Shown here one piece after another: positions 1-6,947 of a DNA stretch of 17,075 nt. Origin of the DNA: JBDTNK01 sp039933775 (GTDB taxonomy: Bacteria; Chloroflexota; Limnocylindria; QHBO01); the NCBI GenBank assembly GCA_039933775.1, contig JBDTNK010000041.1, positions 1 through 17,075 on the forward strand, read 5' to 3'. Both the position numbers and the translations under genes were made by a program. The notes under the pieces are model-generated. The model worked only from the letters and a program-made list of their open reading frames with translations, was not told the DNA's origin and searched no databases. Position 1 is the stretch's first letter. Every line of letters begins with the position of its first letter.

Positions 1-1
1 A

Positions 2-1456
2 GTTGCGCGGCGCAGTCACCGCGGCGCCGGCCTCGAGGCTGAAGCGCATCGCCTCGTGGCGTTCCCAGTAACGATTCGCGTCTGCGAGCTCGTCGGGCGG
101 GGTTGCCTCGGTCACGGCGACCGCGGTGTTCACGTCGAGGCCGGTCGCCTCGACGCTGACCAGGAATGGGTTGCTGAGCTGGGTCAGGTTGAAGAACTCG
201 GCCACCGGGCCGCGCAGCACGACCTGGTCGCCCACGGTCGGGAAGTAGCTCCCGCCGCCGTCACGGCGCAGCGTGGTGAAGCTGCCCGAAAAGACGTAGA
301 TGCCGTCGCTGGTGGTCGCGTCGCCGTCCGTAGCATCCGCTGCGGACTGCAGGAAGAAGGCGTAGTTCTGGCCGCCGGAGCTGGTGGGAAGCCGGATCCG
401 CTCGGTCACGATGCCGCGCACCGCCACCGTCTGGCCGTTGCTGTTGCCGCTCGCCGCCGCGTACGGCGATCGGTCCGCGACACCATTCTCGGTGTCGGTG
501 GTCTGGCCCTGCACCGCGCCGATGGTGAGCACCTCGAGCACCGTCACGCCCAGGTGGCAGCTGCCCGGATCGCCAACGCTGGTGGTGGCCGTGACGGTCA
601 CGTCGTACGTGCCGCCCGGCGTGGTTGCGCCAACGCTGATCTGCGCGGTCGCCGTCCCGCCCACGGCCGTCGCCGGCGCCTGGCTGGTGCGCGTGATCGT
701 CCCCGGGTCGCTGGGCGTGATTGAGGTGATGCTGAGATCGGTGACGATGCCGTCGGCATCCGAGGCGCTCACGTTCGCCGTGGCGCTGGAGCCGGAGAGG
801 ATGCTGATCGCCGGCCCGCAGTCCGCGACGACCGGCTGAGGACCACCGGCGATGGTGTGTGTCCCGAGGCCCGTGAAGGTATTCGACGGGAAGCCGTTCC
901 ACTCGACCGACGGGTCGAAGACGTCGTTCGGGTTGGCGTCACCGACAAGCACCGATGCCTTGCGCTGCAGCGTGTTATCGGCAGTGCTGACGTCGCCGGT
1001 GCCCCACTCCGTGCCGGGGTTGAAGTTTTGCTGGCCGATGCCGTCGACAAGGACCCCGCTCTTGATGAGGCCCACAAAATCATTGCCGTTCCAGAAGCTC
1101 GTCGAGGTGGTGGTCTGATCCGCTTGGGCGAGGATCGCTGGGTCGGCTGTGGCCTGCGCAAAGACGTACACGTCGTTCGCCGCGACAGAGCCGGTGAGGG
1201 CGAAGCTCGTGGTGCTCGTGCCGCCATTCGATGAGATGAAGATGCTGTAGCCGCTGGCCGCGAGGTTCACCGGATTGCTGCTCGGGTTGTAGAGTTCCAG
1301 CGCTTTGTTCTGGGCGGAGCCTTCGACGTATTCGGAGATGAACAGGTCGCCCGCGGCTGCATCGGCGGCGCGCGGCAGGACCGGCAGGAAGCCGATCGCC
1401 AGCGCGATCGCGACGAACAGCACGAAAACGCGGCGGGGAGCGAGGGAGGAGGTCAT
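2..1456 (-). CDS. Secreted ExeM/NucH-type nuclease, N-terminal 485 residues (truncated at window edge)
   Basis: The reading frame is open from an ATG at 1456 to the window edge, so the C-terminus is missing. Residues 1-34 form a signal peptide: basic start, hydrophobic core about 10-27, Ala-rich cleavage region. Residues 36-202 resemble a lamin-tail domain, with the characteristic ISEYVEGSAQNKALELYNP and a later NTLQRK. Residues 208-305 look like an Ig-like or cadherin-like spacer with Cys213 and Cys300. Residues 343-450 match the OB-fold-like segment of ExeM/NucH nucleases: VAVRGIVTE, FFLQ, SDGIYVFSG, VGDQVVLRGPVAEFF. The segment ending ERHEAMRFSLE follows it, as in that family. The catalytic exo/endonuclease-phosphatase domain would lie beyond the edge, so nuclease activity is inferred from domain order. 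Likely role: extracellular DNA degradation for nutrients. A GGAG lies 13 bases before the ATG, which is rather far. It is transcribed away from the 600-bp gap. Confidence 0.85.
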   Translation of the reverse strand, partial: MTSSLAPRRVFVLFVAIALAIGFLPVLPRAADAAAGDLFISEYVEGSAQNKALELYNPSSNPVNLAASGYSIFISSNGGTSTTSFALTGSVAANDVYVFAQATADPAILAQADQTTTSTSFWNGNDFVGLIKSGVLVDGIGQQNFNPGTEWGTGDVSTADNTLQRKASVLVGDANPNDVFDPSVEWNGFPSNTFTGLGTHTIAGGPQPVVADCGPAISILSGSSATANVSASDADGIVTDLSITSITPSDPGTITRTSQAPATAVGGTATAQISVGATTPGGTYDVTVTATTSVGDPGSCHLGVTVLEVLTIGAVQGQTTDTENGVADRSPYAAASGNSNGQTVAVRGIVTERIRLPTSSGGQNYAFFLQSAADATDGDATTSDGIYVFSGSFTTLRRDGGGSYFPTVGDQVVLRGPVAEFFNLTQLSNPFLVSVEATGLDVNTAVAVTEATPPDELADANRYWERHEAMRFSLEAGAAVTAPRN

Positions 1457-2057
1457 GAGCGGTATCGGTCTCCGTGTGGGCGCGCGGCAAGCACCGGTTG
1501 ATGCCGTTTGGACCGATGGTGCCCTTGGCGCGCATCGAGGGGCAATCAACGCGCGGCATCGGTCGGGTTCAGTGGTAGTTCGGAGAGGCTACTCGCGTTT
1601 GGGTCGATGCGGCAGCCGGAAATGCGTACCGCAGCGGTGCACGGATGCACGTGACGCGTGGCAGGTCATGTCCGGTACTTCACGCGTGGTGCACGCGCGC
1701 ACCGGGGGTTGCTCATTTCCGGATAACCCGACATATGCCCATCAGAACCCGCCTTATGAACCGATAGCGCGACACCGTTCGGGCTCGAATCTCTGAAATC
1801 TATGCCGTGGGCGACCGCTGCTCGCCACATGCAACTCGTGGTGTGAATCTGTCATCGACATCCCGTGGCCAGCGCGCGTAACGCGACTGCGGGTGAGCAT
1901 GTGTCGGGTATCGCGGCGCCAGGGCCCACGAGCAGGCCCGCGTCGGTCACCCCGTCGGGCCCCGCGCCGCGGGCACGTGCGAGAGGCCCGCAACCGAGCC
2001 GTGACGCCGCCACCACGCCGCAACAACCCGTCAACCGGACTCGCGCCGCGGCCCCCG
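1457..2057. other. Gene-free interval of about 600 bp between nuclease gene and ABC permease
   Basis: I see no convincing gene here; the open frames that cross it have the Arg/Ala/Pro-rich look of GC-rich shadows. Because both neighbours run leftwards, it must hold the end of the ABC operon transcript and the promoter of the nuclease gene. A possible hairpin for the operon end is GCGGGC (1969-1974) with GCCCGC (1986-1991), 67-90 bases past the permease stop; it lacks a T-tract, so terminator function is weak. Between 1654 and 1703 there is a cluster of dyads: ACGCGTGG twice (1654, 1682), CGCGTG-GTG-CACGCG (1683-1697) and GGTGC-N6-GCACC (1688-1703). I found no clear -10/-35 pair for the nuclease gene and no tRNA. 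Confidence 0.5.
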
Positions 2058-2897
2058 CTACCGGACGTCGAGGGTCGCGTTCCGGCGCGCGCTGGTCTCG
2101 AGGTAGCTGAAGAGCGCGAAGGCGCCCGCCGCGTAGACGATTCCGACGAGGAGCTCCATCCCGATGAGCCCGCCGACCTGGCCGAGCTGGGCGCCATCGG
2201 CAGCCTGTCGCACCGCTTCGAGGCCATGCGTGAAGGGCAGCAGGTTGGCCACGACCTGCATCCAGCCGGGCAGCTCGTCGACGGGGATGTTGACGCCGCA
2301 GAAGAGCAGGATGGCGAGCGTGATGAGATTCGCGCCGAAGAGGCCGTCACGCAGCCGCAGCGAGATGGCGCCCTGGAGCGCGCCGATCGCGGTGCAGGAG
2401 AAAACGGTCGTGATCAACGCCAGCGCGAAGACGAGCAGGGTCGATGGCTCGAGCCGCACCCCCAGAAAGATGATCCCGAACGCCACCGCGTAGAGCGAGA
2501 CGAGGAGCCCGTTGAAGACGAACGGCAGGAACCGGCCCGCGAAGAGCGCGATGCGGTTGGCCGGCGTGGCCAGCAGCGCGGGCAGCGTGCCGAACCAGCG
2601 CTCGTTGGCGATCGCCATGGTCATGCCGAACACGCCGGCAAGCGCGCTCACCTGCACCGCGTTGCCGATCGCGAAGTAGGCGGGCGACCGATCCGTGGCA
2701 TATGACCCCAGCGCCGCGAAGAAGAGGAGCTGGAAGGTCGGTCCGCCGATGAGCGTGGGGATGTAGATGGACGGGCGCGCCCAGTTGAAGAGCATCCCGT
2801 AGCTCATCAGGCCGCCGTACCAGAAGACGCGGAAGGCGGAACGCCAGCCCGAGGGATCGGCTCGCGGCGCGCCGACGGGCAGGGCCGCGGCGGTCAC
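2058..2897 (-). CDS. ABC-2 type transporter permease (second permease of the pair)
   Basis: Integral membrane subunit of an ABC-2 exporter, 279 aa. About six hydrophobic segments are visible, roughly at residues 44-66, 78-98, 117-146, 152-178, 188-204 and 243-265. The NERWFGTLPALLATPANR stretch (98-115) between helices 2 and 3 is the family's typical cytoplasmic coupling region, and GVNIPVDELPGWMQ (201-214) before the last helices is also characteristic. The start is GTG at 2897: it overlaps the stop of the upstream permease as GTGA, and the long frame further upstream is antisense-like and not needed. Its tail (ARRNATLDVR) resembles that of the upstream permease (ARRDATLALQ), so the two are probably diverged duplicates that pair into a heterodimer with the ATPase. 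The substrate cannot be told from sequence; drug, lipid or polysaccharide precursor export are all possible. Confidence 0.88.
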   Translation of the reverse strand: MTAAALPVGAPRADPSGWRSAFRVFWYGGLMSYGMLFNWARPSIYIPTLIGGPTFQLLFFAALGSYATDRSPAYFAIGNAVQVSALAGVFGMTMAIANERWFGTLPALLATPANRIALFAGRFLPFVFNGLLVSLYAVAFGIIFLGVRLEPSTLLVFALALITTVFSCTAIGALQGAISLRLRDGLFGANLITLAILLFCGVNIPVDELPGWMQVVANLLPFTHGLEAVRQAADGAQLGQVGGLIGMELLVGIVYAAGAFALFSYLETSARRNATLDVR

Positions 2898-3682
2898 TGC
2901 AGCGCCAGCGTCGCGTCGCGGCGCGCCTTGTCGAGCACGTACACCAGCAGAATCCGGGCGGCGATGTAGTACACGACCGCGAGGACGAAACAGCTGGCGA
3001 TCGCCAGCCACGGTGGCTGCGAGCCGGTCGCCGCGCCGCGGATCGCCTCCATGCCCCAGGTCGGCGCCAGGAGCCAGCTGATCGGTCGTACCCAGAAGGG
3101 CAGGGTCGAGATCGGCACCAGGAGCCCGGCGGCGAGCCAGATGGGGTATTCGAGCAGATTCCCGAGCGCGTTCGCGTGCCGGTACAGCACGAAGCTGGTC
3201 GCGATCAGCATGCCGAGCGCCCCGAGCGAGACCACGGCCGCCACCAATGAGAGCGGCAACATGAGCGGGAAGCTGGCCTCGATCGGCATCCCGAACAGCA
3301 CCACGCCCCACAGCAATGTTGCGCCGATGCCGTAGAAGCCCAGCACCACCGCCCCGAACGTCTGCCCGGCCAGGATGATGTCGTAGCGCGTCGGGGCGCT
3401 GACAAGAAGCTCGAGCGTCCCCTCCCAGCGCTGCCAGGCGATCGCTCCGCCGCAGCCGAAGAGGGTGGTGCTCCACACGCCCATCATCCCGGTGCCCAGC
3501 GCCACGTACAGCAGCGTCTGTCCGGCCGTCCCGCCGCCGGATCGGAAGAGCAGAAATGCGAGCGTCGCGAAGATCAGCGGGCTGATGAAGGTCGTGAGGA
3601 TGAAGAATTCGCTGGCGAGCAGCATGCGCACGTTGAACCAGGTCACGAACCAGACCAGCCGCAGCGACCGACGGATGCCCAT
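2894..3682 (-). CDS. ABC-2 type transporter permease (first permease of the pair)
   Basis: 262-aa integral membrane protein. An amphipathic N-terminus (RRSLRLVWFVTWFNVRM) is followed by hydrophobic segments at about 27-46, 55-75, 104-130, 140-165, 178-195 and 228-250. AWQRWEGTLELLVSAPTR (82-99) is the conserved coupling segment of ABC-2 permeases (compare NERWFGTLPALLATPANR in the partner), and LLVPISTLPFWVRPISW (187-203) precedes the last region. The ATG at 3682 lies only two bases after the TAG of the ATPase gene, and the stop overlaps the start of the next permease, so the three genes must be one operon and are probably translationally coupled. Such ATPase plus two-permease sets are typical of heterodimeric ABC-2 exporters. 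Substrate unknown. Confidence 0.9.
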   Translation of the reverse strand: MGIRRSLRLVWFVTWFNVRMLLASEFFILTTFISPLIFATLAFLLFRSGGGTAGQTLLYVALGTGMMGVWSTTLFGCGGAIAWQRWEGTLELLVSAPTRYDIILAGQTFGAVVLGFYGIGATLLWGVVLFGMPIEASFPLMLPLSLVAAVVSLGALGMLIATSFVLYRHANALGNLLEYPIWLAAGLLVPISTLPFWVRPISWLLAPTWGMEAIRGAATGSQPPWLAIASCFVLAVVYYIAARILLVYVLDKARRDATLALQ

Positions 3683-3684
3683 GG

Positions 3685-4719
3685 CTATTGGACCGATGCC
3701 GCTCGCGCGGCGTCCGCGCTGTCGTCGCCGGTCGTGGCGATGAGGTGCACGTACGCGTCCTCGAGCGTCGGCTCGCGGCCGATCACCTTGCCGACACGCG
3801 TGTCGCCCAGCAGCGAGAGCAGGCGCGGGGTGATCTGCGGGCCGCGCTCGCTCTGGACCAGCAGGATCTGGCTCTGGTCGCGTTCCTCCATGTTGACGGC
3901 ACTCACCTCGGCGTCGGCGCGGAGGCGCTCGACAGCGTCATCGGTCACTCCGAAGGTCTCGATCTCGACGATGGTCCGATTCGCGATGGCGCCCTTGAGA
4001 TCGGCGCCCGTGCCGTGCGCGACGATGCGCCCCGCGTTGATCACCGCGATGCGATCGCAGAGGGCATCGGCCTCGAACATGTAGTGCGTGGTCAGCAGGA
4101 CAGTCTTGCCGGCGTCGACGAGCGATTGGACGGTCTGGCGCAGCTCACGCGCTCCCACCGGATCAAGACCGATGGAGGGCTCGTCCAGGAACAGGACCTC
4201 CGGGTCGTGGAGCAGGCCGCGCGCGATGTGCAGCCGCTGCCGCATGCCGCGCGAGTAGCCCTCGACCTTCTCGCGCTCGCGGCCGGTGAGGCCAACCATC
4301 TCGAGCAGCTCGGCGACGCGCTGCTTCTGGATCGAAGGATCGACGCCATACAGCTCGGCGAAGTAGCGCAGGTTATCCATGGCACTCACCCGGTCGTACA
4401 GCCCGCGGTCGCCACCGAAGACATACCCGATGCGCCGACGCACCTCATCGGTCTCCGTCACCACGTCGTGGCCCATGACCCGCGCCGAGCCGCTCGTTGG
4501 CAGAAGGAGCGTGATGAGCATCTTGATCGTGGTCGTCTTGCCGGCGCCGTTCGGGCCCAGCAGCCCGAACAGCTCGCCGGGGCGCACCGCGAAGCTGACG
4601 CCGCGCACCGCCTCCACGTCCAGGCGGTGGCGCCTGATCACGCCGGTGTGGGTGCGGTACGTACGACGCAGGTCGATCGCCTCGATCGCGGGCGCAGCCG
4701 TCCCGTTCAGGTCGCTCAT
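3685..4719 (-). CDS. ABC transporter ATP-binding protein, ABC-2 exporter type
   Basis: 344 aa; powers the exporter formed by the two permeases that follow. Walker A is GPNGAGKT (55-62), the signature is YSRGMRQRL (155-163), Walker B is VLFLDEP (175-181), the D-loop is GLD (184-186) and the switch His is H212. Where most ABC ATPases carry the Q-loop glutamine (GYVPQ-like), this one reads GYVFGGDRGLYDR (98-110), with no Gln. I think related exporter ATPases also have GGD/GGE-RGLY here, so this may be a subfamily trait and not a defect. Residues 235-330 form the C-terminal extension usual for DrrA-like ATPases. The start at 4719 is supported by TAGAAT (4735-4730) ten bases upstream and no ribosome binding site, i.e. 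a near-leaderless message separate from the upstream gene (51-bp gap). Confidence 0.93.
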   Translation of the reverse strand: MSDLNGTAAPAIEAIDLRRTYRTHTGVIRRHRLDVEAVRGVSFAVRPGELFGLLGPNGAGKTTTIKMLITLLLPTSGSARVMGHDVVTETDEVRRRIGYVFGGDRGLYDRVSAMDNLRYFAELYGVDPSIQKQRVAELLEMVGLTGREREKVEGYSRGMRQRLHIARGLLHDPEVLFLDEPSIGLDPVGARELRQTVQSLVDAGKTVLLTTHYMFEADALCDRIAVINAGRIVAHGTGADLKGAIANRTIVEIETFGVTDDAVERLRADAEVSAVNMEERDQSQILLVQSERGPQITPRLLSLLGDTRVGKVIGREPTLEDAYVHLIATTGDDSADAARAASVQ

Positions 4720-4729
4720 CGGAGCGGCG

Positions 4730-4735
4730 ATTCTA
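4730..4735 (-). promoter_or_regulatory. Candidate -10 box (TAGAAT) for the ABC exporter operon
   Basis: TAGAAT on the minus strand ends 10 bases before the ATG at 4719, so transcription would begin within a few bases of the start codon. No recognisable -35 box is seen about 17 bases further up, and there is no Shine-Dalgarno sequence. Confidence 0.45.
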
Positions 4736-4770
4736 GCGCCGATTCTTCGCCGCCCCCAGCGCCCGTGACC

Positions 4771-5244
4771 TCAGGGGCGGTCCAATGGATCGTCAGTCGC
4801 AGGACTCTCGTCGCTGGTCGCGACCGGCCCGGGCCCCTCCGGCGTCATCGGCGCGTCGGAGCGGGCGTCGCTGCGGTCGTTCGGCGCCACGCGCTGCAGG
4901 GTGCGGCCAAGCTCCGCAATCGAGAGGCGCATGGCGCGTTCGAGCTGTGACCCGGCCTGGCGCGCATCGGTGTTGACGCGCTCGCGTGCCTCCGGGGATG
5001 TGGCGGCCCGGCGCGCGCTATCGACGCCACGATCGAAGGCGTCGGCGACGCGGCGCAGGCCCTGGGACGGCGGCTCAGGCTCCGTTTCGGCGCCGGACGA
5101 TTCCCACGCGGAACGCACGGACTCGCCGATGCCGCCGCCCAGGCGCCCAAGCGCCTCGCCGACGTTGCGCCATTCAGAGGCGAGGTCGCCTGACGCGCCG
5201 CTGCCGGTCGCGGGTTCGCGCGGCTCAAGGGGTTCATCGGTCAT
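4771..5244 (-). CDS. Hypothetical helical protein, 157 aa
   Basis: I do not recognise a named family. The N-terminus (1-20) and C-terminus (120-157) are acidic, Pro/Ser/Glu-rich and probably disordered. Between them, residues 22-60 (SEWRNVGEALGRLGGGIGES and following) and 62-118 look like two amphipathic helical segments with regular Ala/Leu spacing. No signal peptide or membrane segment is visible, so it is probably cytosolic, perhaps membrane-surface associated or a scaffold. Its ATG is fused to the stop of the 58-aa gene upstream (ATGA, 4-base overlap), so the two are translationally coupled and likely work together. It lies between corA and an ABC exporter, which does not settle its role. 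Codon pattern and the coupled start support it as a real gene. Confidence 0.75.
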   Translation of the reverse strand: MTDEPLEPREPATGSGASGDLASEWRNVGEALGRLGGGIGESVRSAWESSGAETEPEPPSQGLRRVADAFDRGVDSARRAATSPEARERVNTDARQAGSQLERAMRLSIAELGRTLQRVAPNDRSDARSDAPMTPEGPGPVATSDESPATDDPLDRP

Positions 5245-5417
5245 CGGCCGGACTCCAGCTCCACGTTGGGGTTGTCGGTTGGCAGCCGCATCGGCGGCGC
5301 GGACGAAGGCTCGCCGTCGCCGGGCGCCCGCATCGGTGGCTCATCGGTCTCGGGCAAGTCGGGCGGGGTGTCGATCGGTGGGAGGTCGGTGTCATCGGGC
5401 GGGGGAGTGATCGTCAT
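5241..5417 (-). CDS. Small acidic proline-rich protein, 58 aa, hypothetical
   Basis: A short gene, ATG at 5417 to TGA at 5241-5243. The protein is dominated by Pro, Asp and Glu (MTITPPPDDTDLPPIDTPPD to begin with) and contains two copies of a PPMR-x-P element (residues 27-32 and 41-45). It has no hydrophobic segment and is probably intrinsically disordered. Evidence that it is translated: a strong Shine-Dalgarno GGAGG (5430-5426) eight bases before the ATG, and a 4-base overlap with the start of the 157-aa gene. It sits 52 bases after the corA stop, so it may be on the corA transcript. Function unknown; an adaptor or binding partner for the protein encoded next is plausible but only inferred. 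Confidence 0.7.
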   Translation of the reverse strand: MTITPPPDDTDLPPIDTPPDLPETDEPPMRAPGDGEPSSAPPMRLPTDNPNVELESGR

Positions 5418-5425
5418 CGGTCTGT

Positions 5426-5430
5426 CCTCC
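5426..5430 (-). promoter_or_regulatory. Ribosome binding site (GGAGG) of the 58-aa gene
   Basis: GGAGG on the minus strand ends 8 bases before the ATG at 5417. It decides in favour of this short gene being real, and it contrasts with the operon-heading genes in this window, which lack such a site. Confidence 0.7.
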
Positions 5431-5469
5431 AGGTTGACCGGTCGGACCTTGCACAGCCGATGCCGGGGC

Positions 5470-6540
5470 TCAGAACCAGTCGCGCGTGCGGAAATAGCGG
5501 ACCAGGAAGAGCACGGCGACGAGCATGACGAGCAGCACCACCGGGTAGCCGAGAGGCCAGCGAAGCTCGGGCATGAGGACGAAGTTCATGCCGTAGATGC
5601 TCGCGATGAGCGTCGGCACCGCGATGATCACCGTGTACGCCGTCAGCCGCTTCATCACCCCGGCGAGATTGTTCGACGTGACCGAGAGGCTGGCATCCAG
5701 CGTCGATGCCACCAGGTCGCGGTACAGGTCGAGCGCATCGAGCACGCGGACGAGGTGGTCATACAGGTCCTGGTAGTAGGGGACCGCGGCCTCCTCGATG
5801 AGCTCGACCTCGCGTCGCAGCAGCGTGTTCGCGACGTCGCGCATGGGCGTCAGCACGCGGCGCAGCTCCAGCAGGCGGCGCTTGGCGCGCAGCACGTCGC
5901 GCAGCGTTCGGCGCGCTGATCCCTGCAGCACCGCATCCTCGATCTCCTCGATTCGGTCGCTGATGCGGTCGAGGAGCGGGAAGTAGCCGTCGACGATCGT
6001 GTCGAGCACCGCGTAGAGCAGCATCGCGACGCTCGTGCCGACCGCGGTGGGCCTCGCCTGGAAGCGGCGGCGGGTCGTCGCGATCGCCTCCGACGATCCC
6101 CAGTGGATCGTGATCAGGTAGCCCTCGCCGGCGATGAGGTGCACCTCGTCGAGCTCGGAGACCCGGGGTGCTGGATCGTCATCTCCAGGCGGGTCGGCGG
6201 CGTCATCGGGTTCTGCGTCGGGCGCGCCGTCGCCGGCGCCGGCGGCATCGGGCAGGACGACCTCGTGCGCGACCAGGATGTACTGGCCGTCATAGGCGTC
6301 GATCTTCGGTCGCTGGCGGCGCTTGCGAATGTCCTCGACGGCAAGGGGATGGAGGCCGAACTCCCGCTCCAGCAGGCCGATCTCGTTGTCGCCAGGATCC
6401 GCGAGATCGAGCCAGATGAGCGTGCCCGGCGCCTTTCTCAGCTCGGAGATCTCGTCGAGGTCGTCGCGGCCGAGCGTCCGCAGCGTGCCGTCGCCGTGGC
6501 GCACGAGACAGGCCGCGGTCGAGTCGAGCTGGCGCTCCAT
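5470..6540 (-). CDS. corA: CorA-family divalent cation (Mg2+/Co2+) transporter
   Basis: 356 aa from the ATG at 6540. The N-terminal cytosolic domain (1-180) carries IWLDLADP (42-49) and HPLAVEDI (64-71), typical of CorA. A long helical region (180-290) leads to TM1 (about 298-316), which ends in the family-defining YGMNF (316-320; GMN at 317-319). TM2 is about 330-348, followed by a basic tail (RYFRTRDWF). CorA works as a homopentamer in the inner membrane. Odd: an Asp/Ala/Pro/Gly-rich acidic insert at about 97-126 (DAAGAGDGAPDAEPDDAADP and onward) between two strands of the cytosolic domain. The start could also be the ATG at 6546. I prefer 6540 because TACACT (6555-6550) lies nine bases upstream, the spacing seen for leaderless starts here, whereas 6546 would be only three bases from it. 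No Mg2+ riboswitch can fit in so short a leader. Confidence 0.93.
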   Translation of the reverse strand: MERQLDSTAACLVRHGDGTLRTLGRDDLDEISELRKAPGTLIWLDLADPGDNEIGLLEREFGLHPLAVEDIRKRRQRPKIDAYDGQYILVAHEVVLPDAAGAGDGAPDAEPDDAADPPGDDDPAPRVSELDEVHLIAGEGYLITIHWGSSEAIATTRRRFQARPTAVGTSVAMLLYAVLDTIVDGYFPLLDRISDRIEEIEDAVLQGSARRTLRDVLRAKRRLLELRRVLTPMRDVANTLLRREVELIEEAAVPYYQDLYDHLVRVLDALDLYRDLVASTLDASLSVTSNNLAGVMKRLTAYTVIIAVPTLIASIYGMNFVLMPELRWPLGYPVVLLVMLVAVLFLVRYFRTRDWF

Positions 6541-6549
6541 GCGCATCGG

Positions 6550-6555
6550 AGTGTA
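6550..6555 (-). promoter_or_regulatory. Candidate -10 box (TACACT) for corA
   Basis: TACACT on the minus strand ends nine bases before the preferred corA ATG at 6540, which would put the transcription start at or next to the start codon. The expected -35 region (about 6573-6578) reads CCTGCC, a poor -35, and lies inside the 14-bp palindrome at 6572-6585. Confidence 0.45.
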
Positions 6556-6571
6556 CGCCGGCGTAGGTCTT

Positions 6572-6585
6572 TGGCAGGTCTGCCA
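6572..6585. promoter_or_regulatory. Perfect 14-bp palindrome over the corA -35 region, candidate operator
   Basis: TGGCAG-GT-CTGCCA is a perfect inverted repeat. It covers the position where a -35 box for the corA TACACT would lie. A second perfect palindrome, TACGCCGGCGTA (6554-6565), abuts the -10 box. Together they also look like the right part of a degenerate copy of the dyad array that follows. A homodimeric regulator acting on corA is a reasonable inference. Confidence 0.4.
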
Positions 6586-6594
6586 GCGGTGACA

Positions 6595-6891
6595 GTGCCA
6601 ACCTACCCTAGGCTCGGGTGAGTGGCACGGTCGAGCGGTATGGATCTGCGAAGCTACCCCCGACTCGGGTAGATGGCCGAGTCGCAGTCGCGAATGTGCC
6701 AGATACCCAGCCCCCGGGTAGCGTCCGAGTAGATGTGGCTTCGGCCATTGCTGTGACGGCGGATCTGACCCGAATCCCGGGTATTTGGCACGGTGGAAAT
6801 GCCCCAGCCCGCCATCCACCCCAATACCGGGTACCGTCCAGCCGAGGCCCCGGGCGACCGTGCCACCTAGCCGAATCCCGGGTACCTGGGC
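6595..6891. repeat. Array of six dyad-symmetric repeats, about 50-bp period
   Basis: Six copies of GTGCCA-N3/4-ACCC-N7-GGGT-N3-TGGCAC, each more or less degenerate. The GGGT arms begin at 6616, 6667, 6716, 6779, 6829 and 6880, giving spacings of 51, 49, 63, 50 and 51. In every copy the left ACCC arm begins exactly 11 bases before GGGT, leaving a 7-base loop; copy 6 has AGCC. Outer GTGCCA is present at 6595, 6696 and 6860. TGGCAC is exact at 6623 and 6786 and partial at 6674 and 6887. Copies 4 and 6 share the loop GAATCCC. A further degenerate copy (AGGT at 6565, TGGCAG at 6572) sits another 51 bases upstream, and a lone CTACCC (6935-6940) ends the series. The array fills the space between the divergent corA and fusion genes. 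Copies differ in sequence but keep geometry, as expected of binding sites or hairpins under selection. Confidence 0.8.
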
Positions 6892-6935
6892 TCTCCGCCC
6901 GAGCTGCCATCCGTGGCCATTCCACGGCGATCGGC

Positions 6936-6941
6936 TACCCT
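6936..6941 (+). promoter_or_regulatory. Candidate -10 box (TACCCT) for the monooxygenase-prenyltransferase gene
   Basis: TACCCT ends six bases before the ATG at 6948, so the transcript would be leaderless. No Shine-Dalgarno is seen. The -35 position (6913-6918, GTGGCC) is weak. Confidence 0.45.
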
Positions 6942-6947
6942 CAGCGC

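Noticed and set aside
1760..1800. tRNA T-arm-like string (GGCTCGAATCTC) near 1780
   Set aside because: No matching acceptor, D or anticodon arms could be placed around it.
1969..1991. Intrinsic terminator for the ABC operon
   Set aside because: Stem of six pairs with an 11-base loop and no T-tract; kept only as a remark in the intergenic entry.
3688..4950. 420-aa open frame on the plus strand opposite the ABC ATPase
   Set aside because: No motif and shadow-like composition; the minus strand carries all ABC ATPase motifs.
5818..6819. corA start at 6819 (449 aa)
   Set aside because: The extra 93 residues run through the dyad array and lack any CorA similarity; the family N-terminus fits the ATG at 6540.
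6595..6891. CRISPR array reading of the 50-bp periodic repeats
   Set aside because: Copies are too divergent, the repeats are long dyads with short variable gaps, and no cas genes are near.
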